A DNA stretch of 64,000 nt from Glutamicibacter uratoxydans (GTDB lineage Bacteria > Actinomycetota > Actinomycetes > Actinomycetales > Micrococcaceae), in the NCBI RefSeq assembly GCF_006539925.1, contig NZ_BJNY01000006.1, positions 62,001-126,000 on the forward strand. Direction: 5' to 3'. Under the pieces are notes generated by a model. It was not told the origin of the DNA, did not search any database, and worked only from the letters and a program-made list of their open reading frames with translations. The position numbers were made by a program, and so were the translations under genes. This document shows, in pieces, positions 34,844 to 43,206 of this stretch (position 1 is its first letter; each line of letters starts with the position of its first letter).

Positions 34844-36357
34844 AGAAGAACACCTACTTCGACTCGGTGTCGCTCATGCGTATTTCCACGCAGGCGAACA
34901 CCATTGAAGGCATTGAGCAAGCCTTCGTCGCCATGGGAACCGAGATGAACAAGGCGGTGCTGGACAACTTGAATCTGCTCGATGACCAGCTGCGCGCGGC
35001 GGGCACGGGGGATCTGATGATGGTTGTCGTTCCCGCGCCGGGGCTGGACGGCGGTCAGTTCATCGGGCAGATCGAGCAGCTGCTCACCGCCAAGGCTCCC
35101 ACCGGCGACTCCGACATCGTGTACAAGACCATCGCCGGAGCCAAGGAAGCGATCCCCGAGGCCAATTTTGCGGTCATCGCCGTCAACGGCGCCTTCGCCG
35201 CCTCCGAAGCCCGCAAAGCGCTGAACGGCGGACTGAACGTCATGCTCTTCTCCGACAATGTCTCGGTGGAGGACGAGATTTCGCTGAAGCAGCTCGCCCA
35301 CGACAAGGGGCTGCTAATGATGGGCCCGGACTGCGGCACGGCGATCATCAACAATGTCGGCCTTGCCTTCTCCAATAACGTCCGCCCCGGCTACATCGGC
35401 GTCGTCGCCGCTTCGGGCACCGGATCCCAGGAAGTCTCGGTGCAGATCCACGCCCTGGGCGCCGGAATTTCCCAGCTGATCGGCACCGGAGGACGCGACC
35501 TGTCTGCCGAGGTCGGCGGCATCATGATGATCGACGGCATCCGCATGCTGGCCGCCGATCCCGACACCAAGGTCATCACCTTGGTCTCCAAGCCGCCGGC
35601 GCCAGAAACGGAAGCCAAGGTGCTTGAAGAGATCGCCAAGGCAGGCAAGCCGGTGGTGGTGTACTTCATCGGCGGCGACGAGGAAGCGGTAGCCAAGGCC
35701 GGCGGGCACTTCGCCGCCTCCAGCTTCTCGGCGGCCGCCCAGGCGGTCGCCCTGCTCGACGGCGGCTCGCCTGCCGAAACCAACATCGATGCCGAACGCA
35801 TCGCCGCAGTCCGCGCCAACGCCCAGGAAGGTCAGCAATACATTCGCGGGTTGTTCTGCGGCGGCACCTTGGCCGACGAGTCGATGTATGCGCTGCTGGC
35901 CGATGACCACCAGGTCTACTCGAACATGGGCAAGGACCCCGCCTTCAGGCTGGGCCCCAATGACCAATCCCGGGAGCACAGCTTCCTGGACTTCGGCGAG
36001 GACGAGTTCACCAACGGCCGACCGCACCCGATGATCGATCCGTCGCTGCGCGCCCAGCGCGTCGCCGCCGAAGCGGAAGACCCCAGCGTGCTGGCCATCG
36101 TGATGGATTTCGTACTCGGCTACGGCGCCCACGAGGACCCGGTGGGAGCCACCATCCCCTACATCAAGCAGGCGAAAGAAACAGCAGCAGCGCAAGGCCG
36201 CGAGCTTGAAATCATCGGCTATGTGTTGGGCACCGACGCGGACGCCCCCTCGCGCCAAGCGCAGATCAAGCAGCTGCTGGACGCCGGAGTCACCGTGACC
36301 GCTTCAAGCACCGCCACCGGCCAAACCATCCGCGCACTGGCAGCCAAGGAGAACTGA
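34822..36357 (+). CDS. FdrA-family protein, AllF-like oxamate carbamoyltransferase subunit
   Basis: 511-residue protein related to succinyl-CoA synthetase alpha chains. An N-terminal FdrA-specific region is followed by a CoA-binding-like part (MLFSDNVSVEDEISLKQLA, LMMGPDCGTAIINNVGLAF, GVVAASGTGSQEVSVQIHAL) and a C-terminal ligase-like part (VLGYGAHEDPVG). The start is GTG with GAGG upstream inside the DUF2877 gene. E. coli AllF (FdrA) is a subunit of oxamic transcarbamylase; the substrate here is inferred only from this gene set plus carbamate kinase. Confidence 0.83.
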   Translation: MSITAVVKKNTYFDSVSLMRISTQANTIEGIEQAFVAMGTEMNKAVLDNLNLLDDQLRAAGTGDLMMVVVPAPGLDGGQFIGQIEQLLTAKAPTGDSDIVYKTIAGAKEAIPEANFAVIAVNGAFAASEARKALNGGLNVMLFSDNVSVEDEISLKQLAHDKGLLMMGPDCGTAIINNVGLAFSNNVRPGYIGVVAASGTGSQEVSVQIHALGAGISQLIGTGGRDLSAEVGGIMMIDGIRMLAADPDTKVITLVSKPPAPETEAKVLEEIAKAGKPVVVYFIGGDEEAVAKAGGHFAASSFSAAAQAVALLDGGSPAETNIDAERIAAVRANAQEGQQYIRGLFCGGTLADESMYALLADDHQVYSNMGKDPAFRLGPNDQSREHSFLDFGEDEFTNGRPHPMIDPSLRAQRVAAEAEDPSVLAIVMDFVLGYGAHEDPVGATIPYIKQAKETAAAQGRELEIIGYVLGTDADAPSRQAQIKQLLDAGVTVTASSTATGQTIRALAAKEN

Positions 36358-36360
36358 GAA

Positions 36361-37779
36361 ATGACCAACCCGCTGTTCAATTCAAAACTGTCGGTGATCA
36401 ATGTCGGCCTGCAGATGTTCGCCGACGACCTCGCCGCTCAGGGCACTGACGTGGCACACCTGCAATGGACGCCCCCGGGCGGCGGCAAGCCGGAGGTCAT
36501 CGCCGCCCTGGAGAAGCTGGCGCAGCCACAGACCGCCGCGAAGATCGAGGCAGCCAACGCCGAAGTGGTCAAGCGCATCACCGAAGCCAAGCCGATGCTC
36601 GTGGGCTACGCCAAGGCGCTGGACGTGGTCCCGGGAATGACGCCCACCACCATCCTGCATGCAGGCCCACCGGTGGCCTGGGAGGACATGTCCGGCCCCA
36701 TGAAGGGAGCCGTCACCGGCGCGATCGTCTTCGAAGGACTGGCCAAAGACCTTGCTGAGGCCGCGGAAGTGGCGGCCAGCGGCAAGATCACCTTCTCGCC
36801 CTGCCACGAGCACTCCTGCGTCGGCTCCATGGCCGGAGTGACCTCCGCATCCATGTACATGCACGTGGTGAAGAACGAAACCCACGGCAACTACGCCTAC
36901 ACGAATCTCTCCGAGCAGCTGGCAAAGATCCTGCGCATGGGCGCCAATGACCAGTCGGTCATCGACCGCCTAGTCTGGATGCGCGACGTCTTCGGCCCCA
37001 TGCTGGCAGAAGCCGTGGAAATCACCGGACCCATCGACCTGCGCCTGCTGCTGTCCCAAGCCATCCACATGGGCGACGAGGCGCACAACCGCAACGGCGC
37101 CGGCACCCTGCTGCTCTTCCAAGCTCTGGCCTCCGGCCTGCTGCAGTCCTCCTTCAGCACCGAAGCGAAGAAGGAAGTCTTTGACTTCATCGCCTCCTCG
37201 GACTACTTCTCCGGACCTACCTGGATGGCCACCGCCAAGGCATCACTGGATGCAGCGCTGGACGTGAAGGGCTCGACCGTCCTCATCACCATGGCCCGCA
37301 ACGGCGTGGAGCACGGACTGCGCGTGGCGGGCCAGCCGGCCGACCGCTGGTTCACCGGCCCTGCTCAGCAGGTTATCGGCCCGATGTTCGCCGGCTACAA
37401 GCCGGAGGACTCGGGCCTGGACATCGGGGACTCGGCCATCACCGAAACCTATGGCTTTGGCGGCTTTGCCATGGCCGCGGCCCCGGCGATTGTCTCGCTG
37501 GTAGGCGGCACCGTGGAAGATGCCACCGCCTACAGCCTTGAAATGCTGGAGATCACCACGACCACCAACCCGAACGTTACCATCCCGGCGCTGGGCTTCC
37601 TGGGCCTGCCCACCGGCATCGACGTGCGCAAGGTGGTGGAGACCGGTATCCTGCCGCTGATCAACACGGCGATCGCACACAAGGAACCAGGGATCGGAAT
37701 GATCGGCGCGGGCATCACCCATCCGCCGATGGAAGCCTTTGAAAAGGCCATCGTGGCGCTCGCCGAAGAGCTGGGCTAG
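36361..37779 (+). CDS. DUF1116 protein, AllG-like oxamate carbamoyltransferase subunit
   Basis: 472-residue protein of the DUF1116 family (YlbE/AllG). Family features include LQWTPPGGGKPEVI near residue 35, SPCHEHSCVGSMAGVTSASM around 140-160, GDEAHNRNGAGTLLL and TITRNGVE-like TMARNGVEHGLRVAG. AAGGAGAA lies just before the ATG, 3 bp after the fdrA-like stop. It completes the AllFGH-like trio. A short GC-rich hairpin follows. Confidence 0.83.
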   Translation: MTNPLFNSKLSVINVGLQMFADDLAAQGTDVAHLQWTPPGGGKPEVIAALEKLAQPQTAAKIEAANAEVVKRITEAKPMLVGYAKALDVVPGMTPTTILHAGPPVAWEDMSGPMKGAVTGAIVFEGLAKDLAEAAEVAASGKITFSPCHEHSCVGSMAGVTSASMYMHVVKNETHGNYAYTNLSEQLAKILRMGANDQSVIDRLVWMRDVFGPMLAEAVEITGPIDLRLLLSQAIHMGDEAHNRNGAGTLLLFQALASGLLQSSFSTEAKKEVFDFIASSDYFSGPTWMATAKASLDAALDVKGSTVLITMARNGVEHGLRVAGQPADRWFTGPAQQVIGPMFAGYKPEDSGLDIGDSAITETYGFGGFAMAAAPAIVSLVGGTVEDATAYSLEMLEITTTTNPNVTIPALGFLGLPTGIDVRKVVETGILPLINTAIAHKEPGIGMIGAGITHPPMEAFEKAIVALAEELG

Positions 37780-37786
37780 GAAGAAG

Positions 37787-37806
37787 GCCGGGCTGGGAAG
37801 CCCGGC
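37787..37806 (+). terminator. Short hairpin after the AllG-like gene
   Basis: GCCGGGCT-GGGA-AGCCCGGC, 8-bp perfect stem with a tetraloop, between the convergent AllG-like and carboxypeptidase genes. No T-tract follows. Confidence 0.5.
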
Positions 37807-37830
37807 TCACCCCAGCCTCGTACTACCCGG

Positions 37831-39144
37831 TCAGCACCGCGGCTTGCTGCGATTAGTCACCGGGGTCCACACCCAGCGGCCGTTGTGCCACACCTCGTCG
37901 CGGCGGTTCTTCGCATTCCACTGCGAGTAGACGACGCGCTCGCCGCAGGTGATCGTTCCCACCCGCTGGCCCCCTGACTTGCTGGCCCTGTCATAGGTGG
38001 CGCCGGTTTTCTGGGCGTAGCGGTACTCGGCTGCTGGCTTGGTGCGGTTGGTGTTTCCGCTCCACACCCAGCGGCCGTTGTACCAGATTTCGTCGCGGCG
38101 GTTCTTCGAGTTCCAGGTGGCGAACTTGACCTTCGCTCCGCGGTGCAGCGTCCCGACCTGCTTGGCGGTTGCCTTGTCCGCCCGGTCGTAAACGGCGGCA
38201 GTCTTCTGCGCGTAGCGGTACTCGCTTGCGGGCATGGTGCAGTTGGTGGCGCTGGTCCACACCCAGCGTCCGTTGAGCTTGACCTGGTCCCGCCGGTTCT
38301 TTGCATCCCACTTGCGGTACTCGACCTTGGTGTACTTGCGGATCGTGCCCACTTTCTTTGCGCCGGACGTGCTGGCCTGGTCATAGACGGCGCCGGTGTA
38401 CTGCGCATAGCGGTACTGCTTCTGTGCGGCGGCCACGCCATAGTAGTGCTCCAGGGTTTTGGCTCCGGAGGCCTTATAGCTGTTGGCCAAGGATGTTCCT
38501 ACATAGCGGAAATGCCACGGTTCATAGGCATAGCCGGTGACTTTTTCCTGGCCCTTGGGATAGCGCAGGATGAAGCCGTACTTTTGTGCATGCTTGGCCA
38601 CCCAGCGGCCCACGGCAGTGTCTTCAAAGCACTCTTCCAGGGCGCAGGCGCCGCTGTAGTTGCCGACGTCCATGGCCAGACCGGTCTGGTGTTCGCTGGT
38701 GCCGGGAACTGCGGAGATTCTCGAAGCGTATTCTTTGCCGTAGAGCTTGGTGTAGTAGTTGAACAGTTCAACCTGCCGTGCATAGGAGCGGTAGCCGCTG
38801 ACGGCCTTGATCTGCACGCCATCCGCCGCAGCCGCTTTGGCCATCTTGTTGTAGGCCGAAGCCGCCTCGGTCTGCAGCCGAACGCTGGACCCGGAGACGG
38901 CCTTGGTTGAGGGTACGTAGTTCTGCGGCTTCAACGGGTACTGCTTGTTCACGAACACATCGACCCGGCGTGGGTCGCGATGCATCGCCGCACTCGCCGG
39001 GGCAGCGGCATGGGAAATATTGGCGCCCTGCACGCCGCCGGCAGCGGCATCCATTGAAGCGTTGGCCGGAAGGGCCGGAAGAACGGCCGCCAGAAGTGCG
39101 CCGCTCAAGGCAAGGGATAACAGGGCTCTTCGCTGTCGACGCAT
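37831..39144 (-). CDS. Secreted VanY-type D-alanyl-D-alanine carboxypeptidase with three SH3-like repeats
   Basis: 437-residue exported peptidase. Signal peptide at about residues 1-29 (cleavage near ANAS). Residues about 75-230 form an M15/LAS peptidase: SGYRSYARQVELF, GTSEHQTGLAMDVG with Zn ligands His152 and Asp159, and EPWHFRY with Glu208 and His211. Residues 244-431 are three tandem repeats of about 65 residues, each with EYRYAQ, VYDRA, VGT and KNRRDE-NGRWVW, probably wall-binding SH3-like units. AAAGGA precedes the ATG. It likely trims peptidoglycan stem peptides; no VanRS-type genes are adjacent, so a resistance role is not implied. Confidence 0.88.
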   Translation of the reverse strand: MRRQRRALLSLALSGALLAAVLPALPANASMDAAAGGVQGANISHAAAPASAAMHRDPRRVDVFVNKQYPLKPQNYVPSTKAVSGSSVRLQTEAASAYNKMAKAAAADGVQIKAVSGYRSYARQVELFNYYTKLYGKEYASRISAVPGTSEHQTGLAMDVGNYSGACALEECFEDTAVGRWVAKHAQKYGFILRYPKGQEKVTGYAYEPWHFRYVGTSLANSYKASGAKTLEHYYGVAAAQKQYRYAQYTGAVYDQASTSGAKKVGTIRKYTKVEYRKWDAKNRRDQVKLNGRWVWTSATNCTMPASEYRYAQKTAAVYDRADKATAKQVGTLHRGAKVKFATWNSKNRRDEIWYNGRWVWSGNTNRTKPAAEYRYAQKTGATYDRASKSGGQRVGTITCGERVVYSQWNAKNRRDEVWHNGRWVWTPVTNRSKPRC

Positions 39145-39387
39145 GGTTGTCCTTTGATCGGGGCAGGGTGCGCAAGCCTCATTGGACCATTGTTCGGCCG
39201 TTGAGGCAACCTTTTAGTCATGCGAAATGAGAATTGGCGTCATGCCGGGTGCGCTGCCATGCCACGGATTCCGGTGTACTGCTGAGCTGGGCAGGGCTAA
39301 GAAGTCGCAGGGGAAGAGCGCTGACGTCCGTTACTCCAGTCGCCGTTGAATTTTTGATGTTAATCCTGATTTGGTAGGTTAGCCAAC

Positions 39388-39897
39388 ATGCAGATTCGTC
39401 CGGAAGTTTATGATGACCGAGCCGCCGTCTACGCGGTCACCCATGCTGCCTTCGCTGGACTGGACCCAATGGTTGAGCCGGAAGAAGTCGGCCTGCTGCA
39501 GCGGCTTTTCGACTGCGAGGGGTACGATCCTCGGTTTTCCATCATCGCCCGGGACGACTCTGCAGTCATCGGCCATGTGATCGCCACCTGGGGCACGGTG
39601 GGGGAGGAGCCGCTGCTGGGTCTGGGCCCCATTGCCGTAGCGCCGGAATACCAGCACCGCGGGGTCGGATCGATTCTCATGCAGCACATTCACGACAACG
39701 CCAAGAACTTCGGGCTCAGCGGCATCGTCCTGTTGGGATCTCCCGGCTATTACCGCCGCTTTGGCTATGAGACTGCCACCGGGCATGGCATTCATCCCAG
39801 CGACCCAAGCTGGGACGAGCACTTCATGGTTCGGGTCTTTGACAAGGACAAGCTGCCTGCAGGCAACTACCGCTACGCGGCACCCTTCGGCTGCTAG
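39388..39897 (+). CDS. GNAT family N-acetyltransferase (YhbS-like)
   Basis: 169-residue acetyltransferase with LGPIAVAPEYQHRGVGSILM as the acetyl-CoA-binding strand and loop (about 75-95) and LLGSPGYYRRFGYE near the C terminus, both typical of YhbS-like GNAT proteins. GGTAGGTTAG precedes the ATG. The substrate is unknown. It converges on the DHFR-like gene. Confidence 0.8.
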   Translation: MQIRPEVYDDRAAVYAVTHAAFAGLDPMVEPEEVGLLQRLFDCEGYDPRFSIIARDDSAVIGHVIATWGTVGEEPLLGLGPIAVAPEYQHRGVGSILMQHIHDNAKNFGLSGIVLLGSPGYYRRFGYETATGHGIHPSDPSWDEHFMVRVFDKDKLPAGNYRYAAPFGC

Positions 39898-39927
39898 GAG
39901 CGCGGGCCGAAGCGGCCTGTGATCAGC

Positions 39928-40524
39928 CTAGTCCTCGGCGCGGCGGTAGACCACGTGCGTCACCAGGTCGGTGGTCCGCGAGGATACCGGTGTGAACTTC
40001 ACTGCAGGGACCTGTGGGAACAGCCGTTCACCGGCGCCGAGGGTGACCGGTGCAATATGAAGCCGCAGCTCGTCAATGAGGCCCGCTGCCAGGAACTGGT
40101 TGATGGTTGACGCGCCTCCGGCAATTGCTACGTCCAGGGATCCTGCTGCGGCTTGAGCCTGCCGCAACGCGGCATGGATGCCCTGGTCGACGAAGTGGAA
40201 TACGTTCCCGCCGTCCAGGTGCAGCGGCGCCCGCACGTGATGCGTCAGCACGAACACCGGAGCATGGTACGGAGGATCCTGGCCCCACCAGCCATTCCAG
40301 GACTCTGCGTAGTCACCGGGCTGCGGGCCGAACATGTGCCTGCCCATGATGAACGCCCCAGCGGCGGTGATGGCCTCTCGTTCGCTGGTGTTTTGCGCGA
40401 GGCCTTCGAACTGCCAGCGGTGAAGCTGTTCGCCGCCGCGGCCCAGCGGCTCATCCAAGCTCTGGCCTTCTCCGGCGACGAAGCCATCCATGGAGATCGT
40501 GACATCGCAGACTACCCGTCCCAT
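39928..40524 (-). CDS. Dihydrofolate reductase family protein (RibD C-terminal-like)
   Basis: 198-residue protein of the RibD_C/DHFR-like superfamily: CDVTISMDGFVAGEGQSLDE at the N terminus, AFIMGRHMFG in the middle and DVAIAGGASTINQFLAAGLI near residue 145, the NADPH-site pattern. Members of this stand-alone group (YyaP/YwjB-like) have undefined substrates; it is neither the housekeeping folate enzyme nor full RibD. GAGAGGAAGG lies before the ATG. Confidence 0.8.
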   Translation of the reverse strand: MGRVVCDVTISMDGFVAGEGQSLDEPLGRGGEQLHRWQFEGLAQNTSEREAITAAGAFIMGRHMFGPQPGDYAESWNGWWGQDPPYHAPVFVLTHHVRAPLHLDGGNVFHFVDQGIHAALRQAQAAAGSLDVAIAGGASTINQFLAAGLIDELRLHIAPVTLGAGERLFPQVPAVKFTPVSSRTTDLVTHVVYRRAED

Positions 40525-40645
40525 GCCCGTGCCTTCCTCTCAGTTGCTGGACTGTGGCGTCAGGATAACAGCAGCTAGCGGCCCAGTGGCTGGCAATCTT
40601 CTAGTTTTCCTTGTCTACCCAGCTGGGCCGGGGTAGAAACGATAC

Positions 40646-41122
40646 GTGAGCGAAGAAACAGAACTCAACGAGTTGTCATTCAGCATTGGCGGATATATCT
40701 CCAAACCCCGCCATCAGGTTTATGAGGCTGTGGCGGATCCCGAACAGCTCTCCAAATACTTCACCACCGGCGGGGCCCAAGGCCGGATGGAAACTGGCGG
40801 CACCGTCACGTGGGATTTCCATGACTTCCCCGGAGCGTTCCCGGTCCAGGTGGTGCGGGCTATACAGGATGAAGAGCTGGCCTTTACTTGGGGCGGCGAC
40901 TCCAGCGTGAACAGCAGCGGCCAAAATACTGTGACCTTCACCTTCAAAGACGTGGATAACGGAACACGCACCAGGGTGGAAATCTCGGAATCTGCGTGGC
41001 TGCCCACCTCCGCCGGAGCTAAAGCGGCCTTCGGCAACTGCGAGGGCTGGGCCGGCATGCTGGCGGCGATGAAGTGCTGGGTCGAGTACGGCATCAACCT
41101 TCGGGATGGCTTCTACAAGTAG
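40646..41122 (+). CDS. SRPBCC/AHSA1-domain protein
   Basis: 158-residue START-like protein. ISKPRHQVYEAVADPEQLSKYF opens the AHSA1 fold, followed by strands with GGTVTWDFHDFPGAFP and TVTFTFKDVDNGTRTRVEIS and the final long helix. Such proteins bind hydrophobic ligands or act as Aha1-like co-chaperones; the function here is unknown. The start is GTG. It converges on the marR gene. Confidence 0.78.
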   Translation: MSEETELNELSFSIGGYISKPRHQVYEAVADPEQLSKYFTTGGAQGRMETGGTVTWDFHDFPGAFPVQVVRAIQDEELAFTWGGDSSVNSSGQNTVTFTFKDVDNGTRTRVEISESAWLPTSAGAKAAFGNCEGWAGMLAAMKCWVEYGINLRDGFYK

Positions 41123-41176
41123 CGGCAAACAGCAATGGCGGCGGAAGGATCATCCTTCCGCCGCCATTGGTGGTTC

Positions 41177-41635
41177 CTAGGCGACTGCTTCGCGCAGCTT
41201 GCCGGTCAGCCGCTGCATTTCGCGAAATTCTTCTTCGCTCATGGCATCGCCCAGCAGTTCATGCAGGTGCTTTGCATGCTGCCGGCCGATCTCCTGCTGC
41301 AGCGCCAGCCCCTTCTCGGTCAGCGAGAGCAGCAGCGCCCGGTGGTCGTCAGGGTCCGATTCGCGGGTAATCAGCCCCTTGTCTTCCAGCCGTGTGACCA
41401 TGCGGCTCAGGCTTGGCTGCGAGATCAGCAGATTCTGGTTCAGGTCTACCAGCCGGCTGCGTCCGCCGGGGCAGAAGCGCAGGTTGAACAGCACATCATA
41501 TTCGCGCATGGACAGCGAGTTGAACTCTTCCATGGCGGAGATCTTGCGCATGACTGCTACCTGCGCCCTGAACAGCGATTCCCAAGAGTCGAGAGTGACC
41601 TTGAGAGATGCTGTTGTTTTACTGGTCCCGGTCAC
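41177..41635 (-). CDS. MarR family transcriptional regulator
   Basis: 152-residue regulator with a winged helix at about 40-110: NQNLLISQPSLSRMVTRLED is the recognition region and ESDPDDHRALLLSLTEKG the wing. GTG start with GAGG 5 nt upstream. It overlaps the 3' end of the LLM monooxygenase gene by 17 bp and must be co-transcribed. It is a natural candidate to bind the palindrome at 42806-42825 before that operon. Confidence 0.87.
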   Translation of the reverse strand: MTGTSKTTASLKVTLDSWESLFRAQVAVMRKISAMEEFNSLSMREYDVLFNLRFCPGGRSRLVDLNQNLLISQPSLSRMVTRLEDKGLITRESDPDDHRALLLSLTEKGLALQQEIGRQHAKHLHELLGDAMSEEEFREMQRLTGKLREAVA

Positions 41636-42755
41636 TGACCTCTGGCTCCTTAGGTGCGTTTGCCTTTTCGGCTTCCAGTTTAGCGTCGCGAGCAGCGACC
41701 AGGCCTGCGTGGGTAGGGGCAGGGGTCAGGTCTGCCGGGGCGCGTGAAGCCATTTCCTTGCGCAGCTCAGGCAGCACGTATTCGCCGAACATGTCCAGCT
41801 GGTTCAGCACGGTCTTCAGCGGCAGGCCTGCGTGGTCCACAAGGAACAGTTGGCGCTGGTAGTCGCCGAAGTACTCCTGGAAGCTCAGGGTCTTCTCTAG
41901 CACCTGCTGCGGCGAACCGACGGTCAGCGGGGTCTGAGCGGTGAAGTCTTCCAGCGACGGGCCGTGGCCGTAGACCGGGGCGTTGTCGAAGTACGGGCGG
42001 AATTCCTTCACTGCCTGCTGGGAATCCTTGGCCATGTAGAACTGTCCGCCCAGGCCCACAATGGCCTGGTCTGCACGGCCGTGGCCGTAGTGCTCGTAGC
42101 GTTCGCGGTACAGGCCGATCAGCTGCTGGTAGTGCTCCTTTGGCCAGAAGATGTTGTTGGCGAAGAAGCCGTCGCCGTAGTAGGCGGCGATCTCTGCTAC
42201 CTGCGGGGTGCGGATCGATCCGTGCCAGACGAATGGAGCGACGCCGTCCAGCGGGCGCGGGGTAGCGGTGAAGTTCTGCAGCGGGGTGCGGTACTTTCCT
42301 TCCCAGTTCACTACCTCTTCATCCCACAGGCGGCGCAGCAGGTTGTAGTTCTCCACGGTCAGGTTCACTGAGTCCTGGATGTTCTTGCCGAACCATGGGT
42401 AGACCGGGCCGGTGTTGCCGCGGCCCAGTACCAGGTCGGTGCGTCCGTTGGACAGGTGCTGCAGCATTGCGAAGTCTTCGGCGATCTTCACCGGGTCGTT
42501 CGTGGTGATCAGCGTCGTGGTGGTGGAGAGGATGATGCGCTCGGTCTGGGCCGCGATGTAGGCCAGGGTGGTGGTCGGCGAGGAGGAGAAGAACGGCTTG
42601 TTGTGGTGCTCGCCGATGGCGAAGACGTCCATGCCGATCTCTTCGACCTTCTTGGCGATCGCTACCTCGGCGTCGATGCGCTCCTTCTCGGTGGGTACGC
42701 GGCCGGTGGTTGGGTCGCGGGTGATGTCGCTGACTGAGAATACTCCGAACTGCAT
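41619..42755 (-). CDS. LLM class flavin-dependent oxidoreductase (luciferase-like)
   Basis: 378-residue TIM-barrel flavin monooxygenase. MQFGVFSVSDITRDPTTGR begins the first strand; FAIGEHHNKPFFSSSPTTTL, TTTTLITTNDPVKIAEDFAM and LGRGNTGPVYPWFG are hallmarks of the CE1758-type luciferase-like group. Such enzymes use reduced FMN or F420; which one is used cannot be decided. AAGGAG precedes the ATG. It forms an operon with marR. Confidence 0.85.
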   Translation of the reverse strand: MQFGVFSVSDITRDPTTGRVPTEKERIDAEVAIAKKVEEIGMDVFAIGEHHNKPFFSSSPTTTLAYIAAQTERIILSTTTTLITTNDPVKIAEDFAMLQHLSNGRTDLVLGRGNTGPVYPWFGKNIQDSVNLTVENYNLLRRLWDEEVVNWEGKYRTPLQNFTATPRPLDGVAPFVWHGSIRTPQVAEIAAYYGDGFFANNIFWPKEHYQQLIGLYRERYEHYGHGRADQAIVGLGGQFYMAKDSQQAVKEFRPYFDNAPVYGHGPSLEDFTAQTPLTVGSPQQVLEKTLSFQEYFGDYQRQLFLVDHAGLPLKTVLNQLDMFGEYVLPELRKEMASRAPADLTPAPTHAGLVAARDAKLEAEKANAPKEPEVSDRDQ

Positions 42756-42805
42756 GCCTACTCCTTGTGGTTTCGAGAACTTGCGTTCTGTGCTTGCTCT
42801 CTAAT

Positions 42806-42825
42806 TTATATGCGTATGCATGTAA
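42806..42825 (-). promoter_or_regulatory. Candidate MarR operator upstream of the LLM-marR operon
   Basis: TTATATGCGTATGCATGTAA, 16 of 20 positions symmetric, 51 bp before the LLM start. AT-rich 16-20-bp inverted repeats are typical of MarR proteins. Confidence 0.6.
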
Positions 42826-42885
42826 TAACAAGTTGAGGCGTCAATTATTCCCCGGGTTCTGCCGTGGCGTTCATCACCCGCGTTT

Positions 42886-43122
42886 CTATCGAGCCAGCGG
42901 GATGAATCCTCCGGAAAGAATCAGCGACTGCCGCTCCTGTGGGTGAGGCGGTGCACTGTCGGTATAACCGCAGCCGCAGTCCCGCTGCTGTCTGCGCAGT
43001 GCGTGCAGCTGCCGGCTAGCCAGCCACAAATCGACAAGGGAAGCGGCAAGGGGAAGTGCGGGGATTAATGGCTTGGCGAAGTAGAGTGGCGCATCGCAGG
43101 GGCTGGTGGAAATGACTGTCAT
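42886..43122 (-). CDS. Small protein divergent from soxR, unknown
   Basis: 78-residue ORF starting at an ATG with AAAGGA 7 nt upstream. One hydrophobic stretch (about residues 12-36, FAKPLIPALPLAASLVDLWL) precedes a basic segment and CGCGY. No family is recognised. It diverges from soxR and its promoter region contains the soxbox at 43160-43177, so it could be a SoxR target. Without the ribosome binding site and context it would be easy to dismiss, and it may still be spurious. Confidence 0.4.
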   Translation of the reverse strand: MTVISTSPCDAPLYFAKPLIPALPLAASLVDLWLASRQLHALRRQQRDCGCGYTDSAPPHPQERQSLILSGGFIPLAR

Positions 43123-43159
43123 GACTGGTCCTTTCGTTGTGTCAGCAACCAGTCAACAA

Positions 43160-43177
43160 GCTCTAGTTAGCTTGAGC
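43160..43177. promoter_or_regulatory. SoxR operator (soxbox)
   Basis: GCTCTAGTTAGCTTGAGC matches the known soxbox CCTCAAGTTAACTTGAGG at 14 of 18 positions and lies 30 bp before soxR, in the soxR/small-ORF divergent gap. Confidence 0.75.
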
Positions 43178-43206
43178 TCAAGCGGGGAGCCGGAAATAAT
43201 GGCAGC

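Noticed and set aside
37831-39144. Vancomycin resistance call for the VanY-type enzyme
   Set aside because: Only the peptidase family matches; vanRS, vanH, vanA and vanX are absent, and the SH3-like repeats fit ordinary cell-wall maintenance.
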